A stretch of 43,758 nucleotides of DNA from Chara braunii (taxonomy: Eukaryota; Streptophyta; Charophyceae; Charales; Characeae): assembly GCA_003427395.1 (NCBI GenBank), contig BFEA01000014.1, positions 4,818,079 through 4,861,836 of the forward strand, read 5' to 3'. Both the position numbers and the translations under genes were made by a program. This document shows positions 11,527 to 19,809 of this stretch, piece after piece. The notes beneath the pieces are model-generated. The model ran no database searches, was not told the DNA's origin, and saw nothing but the letters and a program-made list of their open reading frames with translations. Within the stretch, counting starts at the first letter, position 1; every line of letters begins with the position of its first letter.

Positions 11527-14500
11527 CACACACACGCACACACACAATCAGCTTTATGTATGTGTTTCCTCTTTCTGAATATTTTCCTATTTCTTTCTGT
11601 CTGAGTGAGCACCTTCTAGAAGTGCTAAACAGTCGATGGTTCGTTCTTTGGAGTGCCTGCAGGACTCTTAGGGGGGCTGATCTGTCTGTGATGTCTGTGG
11701 TGCATATGTTCTATGGGTGATGATGGACGTCCCCCGGAGTGCCTTCCAGGTTCAGCAGGTGGTGGTGGGGACCACCAATCTGTGGGGTTCACTAGTGATG
11801 TGAGTAGGTGATGTGCCGTTTTGCTCTGTGTTGGAAGTGTAGACTGCCTTGTCTGCGCTCCGCCGCTTCCTCGCTGCCCAGTGTGCTTGCTTCGCATGTC
11901 ATTCTTTGCAGCTTCTGTGTTCACTGTGTGGTGTGGCTACGTCGCTGGTGTTGCCTTGTGCTTCGCTGCACTGCTGCCTTGCTGCCCATCCGCAGGCCTT
12001 GCCTTCCGTGCCCATCCGCTGCATGCCCTGCGTCGCTGGGCTGCTGCCTTGCTGCCCATCCACAGGCCTTGCCTTCCGCGCTCTTTGCATGTGTGCCGTG
12101 TAGTGTGGATGCTTTGTTGGTGTTGCCCTGTGCTTCGCTGCACTTTTGTCGTGCTGCTCGTCCTCTTCCGCGTGCTGTGTCATCCATGCAGTTCGATTTG
12201 GCGTTGTTCAGTCGGGTTGCTCCAGCAGTGTTGCTCGGTGCTTCGCTGACGACGCTGAGTTGTTGCCTGCTGCTGTGTTCCGCTTGGGTACAGTCTGCCT
12301 TCGACATGGATCAAATGGTTCATAACCCAAACCATCAATACGGGGATTCTGCAGATTGTCGAGGGTTCAGCCTCCTGATGAGTCGGTGCAACTCCAACGA
12401 AACAATCATTCATCATCAGTTTTTTTTTTTTTGGTCTTTGTCATTTCTTGGGACTTGTATTGTTTTGCTTGTTTGCTGTATTTTACCTTGTTAAACGGTT
12501 TGGCTTGGTGTCTTTTTCATTCTTTGCTATGTGCTGATTGTCTTCTTCTCCCTGCCTTGAGCACTTGTGTGTGATGTCTGGCCTCCCGCCTCCCCTGTGC
12601 CCTCCAGCCTTCATGTCGCCTCACTTCTTTTGCCTTGCTACTATTTTGCCTGGCTGTGTCCTTTCTATTAATTGTTATCTTCACGGAAGACTTCACCCTG
12701 TCTCGTGCGCTTGTGTCCTTTGTCTTTCATCCTGTCAGACTGGGAGGGTCTCGTCTGCAGATTGCAGTGGAGTGTGCAAGAAACGCTGTGTCCGTGTGGT
12801 GTTGTGTGTGGTGTGTTGAGTGGGACAGCCTTGCAGGGAATAAGTGGATAAACACCGTGTCTGGGCTGTAGTGGTTAAGATACTAGGCTCTTGAGGCTGA
12901 GGTCGCTGATTCGAATCCGTGCTTGCATGGAGGACTACGGTCCAAATGTACGGGGATCTACAACCATTTTGCTCTGGCGCTCAGCAGAGTTATGTGAGAC
13001 TTGTCTTCGAGTCTTTGTGCATGGTTTCTCCTGGGAGGTCACCGGTCGGCGAGCACTTATGTTGTGCCGTTGATATCCTAGCATGCTTTTAACCACCAGT
13101 ATATGCCAAATAAAAGGCCGCAGGCCCCTTTCGGAAGGCCGCCCACCCCTGATTCATTTTATCTACGGCGGCGTTCGGCCTCCTAAATTTTAGGAGAGGC
13201 CCAAAACAGGTTCTCCAGTTGCCTAGAGACCTGTCTTACAGATCTCCCCTTTGACCCTGAGGAGTGGCAGTGGCGCCCCGCGCGAAGAACCCGGGTGACT
13301 AAGAATGTAAAGCTGTTCAGCCTGACCGTGAAGGCCGCATACCGTTTACTCCGCCCCAGGGTAAACTTGAAAGACATTGTGAAGACCCGTTGGAGGTCTC
13401 ATTTGAATGTGGAGGTCGAGGCCATCCTCCCGATTCGGTTGTTCACCCTCACGCGGTCCAGGCCTGCAAAGCAGGCCTCGCTGTAGTGGCAGATAGAACA
13501 CCGCTGCCTCCTCACCAACAACTGGCTAATAGATCGCACATACCTGGAACAGAAAGGACTGGCGCTCCCGTGGTGCAAGTCGTGCCACACGGCGTTCCCC
13601 TCCCGAAAGATCCTGGAAACCATATAACACATTCTTGCAGTGTCCAGGGCCTGTCCTTACATAGCGATGGTGGGACAGGATCTGGTACCTGCTGGACACT
13701 AGATCAATCTGGCCATGGGATTGGCGGGCGATACTATGTGAGGCATGGACTTCCCCCTCGGGTAGTACCTTTGAAAACAAAATGTTTAAGATAGAGAGGA
13801 GAGCCGTTACATGGGCCATCTGGAGGAAACGCTGTATACATGTCATGGAGGGCCTCCGCATAGCCGGGGAGGAAACGACGGACATGATTAAACAATATAT
13901 ACACCAAGAACTTATAGCATAATGGCAGAAAGTTAAAAATCAGCTGGATCTGTTTCAGGCTTCAGGGGACGATCAAGAGAGACTATTACATCTGCTTCAG
14001 AGATTGGACAACCGTGGGCCAAGGGATCCCGTTGCGGCCACCCTCGGACTTTCCCAACCCTTTCCCACCCCATCAGCTGACTATGGTGGACATGCAATGG
14101 TATGGAGCGGAGTAAGTAGGACAGTAGCGGGTAGATTGCAAAGGTGCCGGCAGACAAGCTGCTTCATTAGGGTGTGACTGAGTCTAGGATCCAGGGAAAC
14201 TTCGTCCCTCCAGCTGAACCTGTTATGGCCCCCTTCCCAGCCCTCTTTCCACCACCCCCATCTCTAGTTCACTACCACTATCATCATGGTGCAAACGGTT
14301 AGCGTCAAAAGGGACCTTGGGCCCAGTTCCCAGCATGAGACTGGTCTACCAACTTGATGGTGTACTTCAGGGGACGCTGGACCCGTTTTCCAGCAGGTGC
14401 AGCTCCCCGCCAATAGACCGGAGCCCCTGCAAAACAGGTAGGAGTGCATGCTCTTATCATCACTCCTATCTGTTGGTGCGGGGTTCAAAAAAAGAGAAAA

Positions 14501-14808
14501 AAAAGGGAAAATTTGTCTGGCGTCCCTGTATTTTCCATTATTTTGAGTCGCGCCCCTGGGCCAAAATATACATGTGCGTGTGTGTCGCGCCCCTGGGCCA
14601 AAATATACCCTCTCGCGCCCCAGGGCCTGCCGAAAAGATTTTTAGGCCCAGGGGCGCGACAGGGTAAATCGGCCGTCCGAGGGGCGCTACGCAATATAAT
14701 GGAAAATACAGGGGCGCCAGACAAATTTTCCTCAGAACAAAAAAAAGGGGTTCTCCAGTTGCCTGGGCATGCACTGGTAGTCTAACGCACCTCACACACA
14801 CACACACG

Positions 14809-14889
<81 letters not shown>

Positions 14890-14951
14890 TGACACACACA
14901 CAGACACTCGCACACCCAGACCCACCGCTTGACAAGGAACGTGGATGCTTA

Positions 14952-15014
<63 letters not shown>

Positions 15015-15945
15015 CAGTGAGTGTGTGGGTAATGAGAACCAACGACAACTTGAAGGGAGAAAGTTGGGGAAGGAGGAGAGGAGAGAGAAGTGGAGATGGG
15101 GCTTGTGTCGGTTTACCTCAATGGCGCGCGTGTTTGACCAATCACAGTTCTCTGGATTGATTAGACTAAGTACAACGTGAATAACTCCTGAGAGCAGGAT
15201 GGATACCAGGTTGCCAGCAAGCATAGAGTCATTCTCTCCAAGTGTGCTGACAGTCACCTTGCCATGTTTGGCCTGCAAGCCACACCACATTATTATTCCT
15301 TCAATGGTCAGTCGCATCGTCTTTTTTTTTTTTCTTTTTTTTTGTTGTCCAGTTGCATTGATTGAACACAATGGTCTCGAATGGAGATAATTAACAGAAA
15401 GCAGCCGCCACTTAAACCGCCAGTACATCCGCGGGCCGAGGCTCTTTCGTACAAGCTGGATTGCCCCCTGCGAGCCAAGCTTTGCTGAAACACCAGCGCC
15501 GCAGCGCAGCGTGTTTGTTTCCGTTTTGGCTGGCAGCCTGGCGCCGCCCACCACGTTGGTCCCGTTGCACCCAGCCTCCAAAAATTTCGGAGTGAGCCCC
15601 TCAGTATTCTCATGTTGTCTGGGGCCATGCACTGGTGGTAAAAAAACATGAAGACTGAATCTGATTCAAATTTCAAAATCAAAGTTCGTTCTGTTCTAGA
15701 GTCACATTTGTCCGTGACAAGATCCTTCAAGACTGGCAGGGGAAAACATCGAGGTAGCATCTTCCCCAGCACACACAAACACACACACACACTCTTATGC
15801 CCCCCTTCCCCCCCTCTCACACACTTACACAACCTCCTGATGAGTCGGTGAAAGTCAGGCAAAACAGTCGGGCATGCTCATGCTTACTTTCTGAAATTGT
15901 GTATAGCAAACAATACGACTCACACACAAACAGACACCCACACTG

Positions 15946-15978
<33 letters not shown>

Positions 15979-16769
15979 CACGCACCTTGGCCGTGCTAAC
16001 CCATGCAATGACACCGCACACCATACCCATTATGGCTCCGATCGATGCACCTTGTCTGTTGGCCTTAGACCAAAGGAGGAGAAGAGAGATGGGTATAACT
16101 GCGGAACCGATGAAGACCCCCATGGCCAGATATACCCAGCCAAGGGATAAGCCTATTTTATGCAGGATGATTGATAGAACTCCCATCAGCAGCCCAAAGA
16201 CCAGAATGCTAATCTTCGATACTTTCAGGATCTGCTTTCCTGTCGCCTTGGGGTTAATATACGTCTTGTAGATATCGTACGTCACAAGCGAGCTGACTGC
16301 AATCAGCTCTGCAGAGCCCGTTGACGTCACAGCCATGAAGAGCATGATCAGAATTGCAACTGCGCCGCCTTTCCCCAGCATGACAGCGGCGGTCGCCGCG
16401 GGCACGAGTCCTTCGTCAGCCTCCTTGTAGGTCACCGGAAGGCGCAGAGCAAGAGCACCGAGGCCCATGGACGTTGCCAGACTGAATGGAATCGCGAACC
16501 TGGTCGATCGGTTACACAAACAATCAGGGAACAGAATGATATATGTCAGAAAATGGATCTTGTCTTTGAATCTTATTTTTTAAGATAGTCTTGGAATGTA
16601 GTCGTTGAATCGACAAATGGAATCGATCAGTCAGACAATCAAAGGATGGATGGAGGAATGTCCAGATGCAGTGCATGGGTGGGTGGGTGGGTGGGTGAGT
16701 CGGAGTGGGATGAATGGGAACGGATGGTCGAATGGATATTGAATGGATCAATGGAGGAGAGATGGTTAA

Positions 16770-16803
<34 letters not shown>

Positions 16804-17116
16804 GGGAGGAAAGATATTTGCCATTTTCGCCGAAAAGATAATGGCAACTTTTTCATTTAATTTATTGATCCAAACATGTCAAAAATGGACACATGACGTA
16901 CCCTAAAGCACATATATATGTCACAGAAAAAGAAAAACAAGTAAAAAAATCAGCACGATGTGACAGTTTCTGTGCAAAATTCGCCGAAAATAACACCCCT
17001 GATTAACCACATGTGGGCACAGGGACAGGGGAAACGAAGCACATCATTTGAAAGGGAGAAAAGGACAAAAGACTGGGGGCTGTGACACTGTTGCTTGCAA
17101 CATTCACAAACTCATA

Positions 17117-17180
<64 letters not shown>

Positions 17181-17182
17181 AN

Positions 17183-17241
<59 letters not shown>

Positions 17242-17314
17242 TCCAATAAAGCATGCAGCATTTACCCGCTCATTCCTCTGACAGTATGAGAAGGTATCCT
17301 CGATACAATGCCGA

Positions 17315-17355
<41 letters not shown>

Positions 17356-19186
17356 AGGGAAGGGAAGGAAAGGGAAGGGTAGGAAAGGGAAGGGGACGAA
17401 GGATGAAGCATTTACCAGCACATTCCTCCGAGAAGGTATCCTCGATAGGAGGCCGAGGGCTTGGCAGCGATTGCGTTCTGCCAGTAGCTTTGATCCACAA
17501 ACACTGTTCCAAAGTTCCCCACAACATTGATGACTCCGAAGATGAAGCCTTGATATGATCTCATGGTCAGGTATGAGCCCTTGTAGTTGTCCTTGACGGG
17601 ACCGCAAGGCTGCTGGTCTTTGTCCGTTTCATTGAAAGGAAATATCGACTTGCAGACGTCAGATTTCAACGATGCTGTTTGGAGAAGATCGTAAACCTTT
17701 GATGAGCTCCCAAGATCACCATACGTGGTGTAAACTCCATAGATGAAGACGCACAGAATCGCATACAGGAAAGCAGTGTGGATGTAGCTCGACACAAACA
17801 CAGCCTTCAGTCCACCGACATCTGTGTACCTGTGCAGATCCACAAAAAAAACAAAAAAGAAAACACAAAAAAAAACACAAAAACAATTGTGGAGCCGCCC
17901 TAAGTTCCCAAAACAGAAAACGTTAATACACATGACATGCACAAAAATGGGAAATTGTGAAACCGAAAAGACTCATTACTCATCATCACTGATGCAAGAG
18001 ACGAAATGTGACAATGTGCGGAATAGAAAAATTATAGCAAAATAGCAAAATAACAACATTGCAAAATCACAAATTTAAATTGCAAACTAGCAAGCAAAAT
18101 AGAAAAATAGAAAAATAGAAAAATAGAAAAATAGAAAAGAAACAGCATCACACAGGCACTCGTATCAAACGCGTACTGCACGCGAGTGTTAACCCTCAAA
18201 AGTATCAAAAAAAAAAAAAAAGACATTCCATATTAATTCATTGAAAGGTGAATGAATTAATGAATTAATGAATTTCAATGAATGAAAGGTTAAAAAAAAA
18301 AAAATCATTGAAAGGTGAAACACCATCCACCGATCCATTAAGGGAACCCCGAAAGCAGCAGATTGTGCAAAACATAAAACATACATGCAAGCGGACGCCA
18401 TGCGGGAAATTCCGAAGCACGTTTGCCGCACGAGTGGACACGCAAGGTGCGGTGCACGGCATGTGCAGCGCACGGGGGAAGGAAATATTCACTCAAAAAA
18501 AAAAAAAAAAAAAAAAAGGTCACCTGCATCCGCTTTAAAGAATTGTTGTGGGATGGGAGAAAAAAAAAAAAAAAAAACCTGGTGGGAGGGTAATGCCGAT
18601 ACCCAAGCGTCAAGACTGATGTCCCAGACACCTTTTTTTAAAAATTTAGGCTATTTCTCATGGCATTGCCAAAAACATTTTTTGGAAGAAAAGAAAAATC
18701 TGTACAACTGAACTTTAAAAAGATCAGTTCCTTAGATGTTGCACTCTTCTGTATCTACAAAAACAGCAAAAGAAAAACCAAAAAAAAACTTAAAAAAAGG
18801 GAAAACTGCCGCTGGCACGATGCACGAGCATGTGCCGCGCCGCGCGCCGTGCGGCACACCGGACGGTACGGCGCACGGTGCGGTTGCAAGTATGGTGCAA
18901 AAGCATGAAACCGCAACACAACAAAGAGCACAATGATGGCTTAATCATTGCCTTCCAAGTACAAGCCAAATCATTTGAATTCACAAAATCGCCCACAGTG
19001 ACTGCAGGAATCGAACCTGCAACCTGCTGATCTAAAAAGAAATGAGAACACTGTGACATACCAAAAGGCAAAGCAAGCTGGGATGAACTGAAGCTCGCAG
19101 ATATGGTTACATTGGTCCATACAACACATACTACCATGACCCGGTGCACCCAGACTCATCTCCATCCATCCATCCATCCATCCATC

Positions 19187-19257
<71 letters not shown>

Positions 19258-19258
19258 N

Positions 19259-19339
<81 letters not shown>

Positions 19340-19768
19340 CTGCAATGCCTGCATGCTGGGAAGGGGGGGGGAGGAGGGGGGGGAGAAGGGGAGGGGAATG
19401 GGGCTTGAATGACAATGGCGGTGGGCTTACGCAATAATGCCAACTGGGATGAGAAAGCCCGCAAGGTCGATGTTCATGCCAGTCAAAGCGTTGACTACAG
19501 CTGCGCCGCCAAGGAGCAGCATGGAAGTGACGATGATGTTTGTCATGAAGCAAAACACCATGAAGATCTTGTGAGTTCCTTCTCCCCATCTTGCCCGGAT
19601 GATCTCAAGGATCGTGTGCGCAGTCGGTGCCTTGCGCTTCACTTCAATCGCCAGCAATCCGAATAATAGCACCTGGATTGTTGCCCCTGACGCGTACCAA
19701 AATGGTCCACTCACTCCATACTGATATGCCACATTTGAGCTTTGAAGTAGCGTAGCTGCCCAAGTCCA
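8314..19768 (-). CDS. DUR3: Urea/proton symporter DUR3 (five exons; N-terminal exon not found)
   Basis: High-affinity urea uptake carrier of the sodium:solute symporter family, a multi-pass plasma-membrane protein in plants and algae. Coding segments on the minus strand: 19768-19431, 17829-17416, 16499-15986, 15272-15117 and 8841-8314. All four junctions are GT-AG and phases match exactly (split Ala and Trp codons at the first two, phase 0 at the last two). The joined product is about 649 aa and follows plant DUR3 throughout: [112 protein letters not shown] and the GLFTNQ tail. Plant homologues have about 90-95 residues before the QWTW motif; I could not find the exon(s) for them upstream. 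Compared with plant DUR3 (recalled, not searched) the C terminus has ~40 extra Ser/Pro-rich residues. Introns are 1601, 916, 713 and 6275 bp and full of repeats. Confidence 0.95.
9091..9168. repeat. Poly(A) and (GAA)n
   Basis: A21 at ~9092-9112, then (GAA)n at ~9139-9168, inside the last DUR3 intron. Confidence 0.9.
9180..9262 (+). mobile_element. tRNA-derived SINE head
   Basis: A-box-like GACTCAGTGGTAC at ~9188-9200 and B-box-like GAGGTTGAACCC at ~9238-9249, about 40 bp apart. No cloverleaf. Confidence 0.5.
9565..9640 (+). mobile_element. tRNA-derived SINE head
   Basis: AGTGGCTCAACGG (A box, ~9574) and AGTTTGAACTCAGG (B box, ~9609). Leu/Ser-like spacing, no folding arms. Confidence 0.5.
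10147..10627. mobile_element. MITE-A, subterminal motif CCGAGGA (DUR3 intron)
   Basis: Terminal inverted repeats are built on AGACACTCCTCGGGG (10158-10172 and, inverted, 10603-10617). They extend outwards to degenerate GGACGTCG-like ends. About 11 copies of CCGAGG/CCTCGG lie in the two subterminal regions. It is homologous to MITE-B at 26099, with which it shares GAAAATGTGAAAAC, CAAATCGTCCT, TTTCACGGA and GTGTAACGA in order. No TSD could be settled. It contains no ORF of note. Confidence 0.82.
10690..11370. mobile_element. Cluster of J-type MITE ends (DUR3 intron)
   Basis: GTGAGTATGCCC-type ends recur at 10793-10803, 10983-10994, ~11190-11211 and ~11350-11365, with an inverted GGGCATACAC at 11260. 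AATTGCAGTCAGATACATC-type units recur between them. The individual elements could not be paired with confidence. Confidence 0.55.
11479..11545. repeat. (CT)n followed by (CA)n
   Basis: About 22 CT units, then a short CA run, inside the last DUR3 intron. Confidence 0.95.
11820..12260. repeat. Degenerate GC-rich internal repeats
   Basis: CTGCTGCCTTGCTGCCCATC followed by C(G/A)CAGGCCTTGCCTTCCG occurs twice (~11970 and ~12040). TGGTGTTGCC(T/C)TGTGCTTCGC occurs at ~11948 and ~12118. Open frames are Cys/Leu/Ala-rich and not gene-like. 12260-12860 is non-coding with no recognised feature. Confidence 0.65.
12860..12930 (+). mobile_element. tRNA-derived SINE head
   Basis: TAGTGGTTAAGATACTAGG (A-box region, ~12869) and a perfect B box GATTCGAATCC (12908-12918). 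The best of the six tRNA-like signals, but it does not make a full cloverleaf. Confidence 0.6.
13227..14160 (+). pseudogene. Degenerate LINE pol 3' region (zf-RVT type)
   Basis: The frame at 13227 reads [20 protein letters not shown] and continues through [20 protein letters not shown] and TRWRSHLN, typical of the region before the zf-RVT domain. It ends at 13486. After a frameshift, [20 protein letters not shown] and [11 protein letters not shown] give the C-x2-C part, followed by several stops. It is clearly inactive and of a different subfamily from the LINE at 4853. Confidence 0.78.
14506..14731. mobile_element. Foldback MITE, 226 bp, in the LINE 3' end
   Basis: Inverted arms of ~36 bp: GGAAAATTTGTCTGGCG at 14506 and its inverse ending at 14731, both continuing through CCCTGTATTTTCCATTAT. 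The interior repeats CGCGCCCCTGGGCC(AAAATATA) twice plus an inverted copy. Confidence 0.85.
14793..15012. repeat. (CA)n and (CT)n microsatellites
   Basis: (CA)n 14793-14886 and (CT)n 14958-15012, the latter ~100 bp downstream of the exon D donor. Confidence 0.97.
15117..15272 (-). CDS. DUR3: DUR3 exon D
   Basis: 156 nt, 52 codons, phase 0 on both sides, [14 protein letters not shown] through [14 protein letters not shown]. Acceptor TTGCAG|GCC, donor GAG|GTAAAC. It aligns without gaps to the plant segment with MLAGNL and the DWS-T-R motif before the last cytoplasmic stretch. Confidence 0.92.
15412..15642. mobile_element. MITE with TTAAACCACCAGTAC ends (copy 3, DUR3 intron C-D)
   Basis: Left TTAAACCGCCAGTACATCC and, inverted from the right, ACCACCAGTGCATGGCCCC. 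It makes up a third of the 713-bp intron between exons C and D. Confidence 0.75.
15950..15976. repeat. (GA)n next to exon C donor
   Basis: Dinucleotide run read as (CU)n in the DUR3 transcript. Confidence 0.95.
15986..16499 (-). CDS. DUR3: DUR3 exon C
   Basis: 514 nt: one base completing Trp, then 171 codons from [18 protein letters not shown] to AWVSTAK. Acceptor CCAG|G at 16500-16503, donor AAG|GTGCGTG. It contains the most conserved part of the family ([19 protein letters not shown] and the [14 protein letters not shown] loop) and several membrane segments. A (CT)n tract in the transcript starts about 10 nt after the donor. Confidence 0.95.
16678..16802. repeat. (GGGT)n and poly(G)32
   Basis: GTGGGTGGGTGG at ~16679-16697 and an unbroken G run at 16771-16802 in intron B-C. 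Confidence 0.95.
17121..17355. repeat. (GT)n(GA)n, copied exon B 3' end, (CA)n(GA)n
   Basis: (GT)n 17121-17178 and (GA)n to 17238 (undetermined base 17182). Then 17255-17310 resembles the exon B end (GCATTTACC, AGAAGGTATCCTCGATA), then (CA)n(GA)n 17315-17355. Confidence 0.85.
17416..17829 (-). CDS. DUR3: DUR3 exon B
   Basis: 414 nt: the first base completes Ala from exon A, followed by 137 codons and two bases of a split Trp. Acceptor CACAG|G, donor TG|GTAAAT. It carries [20 protein letters not shown], the extracellular-loop type segment with [15 protein letters not shown], and [19 protein letters not shown], all recognisable in plant DUR3. A degraded copy of the 3' end of this exon lies at 17255-17310. 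Confidence 0.93.
18990..19075 (-). mobile_element. tRNA-derived SINE head (DUR3 intron A-B)
   Basis: On the minus strand GGTTCGATTCC (19018-19008), a perfect B box, preceded by a weak A box near TATGTCACAGTG. Confidence 0.55.
19159..19333. repeat. (TCCA)n and (GA)n
   Basis: (TCCA)7 then ~72 GA units with one undetermined base (19258), in intron A-B about 100 bp from the exon A donor. Confidence 0.97.
19431..19768 (-). CDS. DUR3: DUR3 exon A (first exon found)
   Basis: Encodes 112 codons plus two bases, from WTWAATLLQ to FLIPVGII. The donor is GC|GTAAGC below 19431. The acceptor is either ATGCAG|TGG (exon from 19768) or an in-frame AG at 19808-19809 (exon from 19807), which would add [13 protein letters not shown]. 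That peptide resembles the hydrophobic segment before QWTW in plant DUR3 only weakly. The open frame continues further up to 20029 but that part has no family resemblance. Confidence 0.9.
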
Positions 19769-19809
19769 CTGCATGCCAACCATGCCAATCACCAGCAACA
19801 CACACACCT

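Larger units (their letters stand above)
13225..14748 (+). mobile_element. 5'-truncated LINE nested in a MITE, with 16-bp TSD
   Basis: GGTTCTCCAGTTGCCT occurs at 13209-13224 and 14749-14764 and bounds this insertion exactly. The 5' part encodes LINE pol sequence and the 3' end is A-rich. A foldback element (14506-14731) lies inside the 3' end. The host sequence on both sides belongs to one CACCAGTAC-type MITE (13088-14787). Confidence 0.88.
13088..14787. mobile_element. MITE with CACCAGTAC ends (copy 4), split by a LINE
   Basis: Left TTTAACCACCAGTATATGCC at 13088-13107. Right end GGCATGCACTGGTAGTCTAA at 14766-14785, whose inverse matches 15 of 20 bases. The element proper is 13088-13224 plus 14765-14787; the rest is the LINE insertion with its TSD. 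GGCCGCAGGCCCCTTTC and the GTTCTC-AGTTGCCT stretch match copy 1 inverted. Confidence 0.8.

Noticed and set aside
11808-12819. Cys/Leu-rich plus-strand frames of up to 228 codons that look membrane-like
   Set aside because: They come from GC-rich internal repeats open in several overlapping frames at once, inside the DUR3 intron, with no family resemblance.
12860-12930. Functional tRNA gene at the A/B box signals (also 19008, 27454)
   Set aside because: B boxes are good but no acceptor stem pairs and anticodon arms do not fold; SINE heads are the better reading.
13390-13794. 134-codon plus-strand frame ([11 protein letters not shown]...)
   Set aside because: It overlaps the LINE pol remnant in other frames, which carry the recognisable motifs; shadow frame.
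19103-19589. Arg-Glu / Ser-Leu dipeptide frames, and similar ones at 11370, 14538, 15716-16014, 17003-17607 and 35651-36168
   Set aside because: Pure microsatellite translations extending into DUR3 exons or intron sequence.
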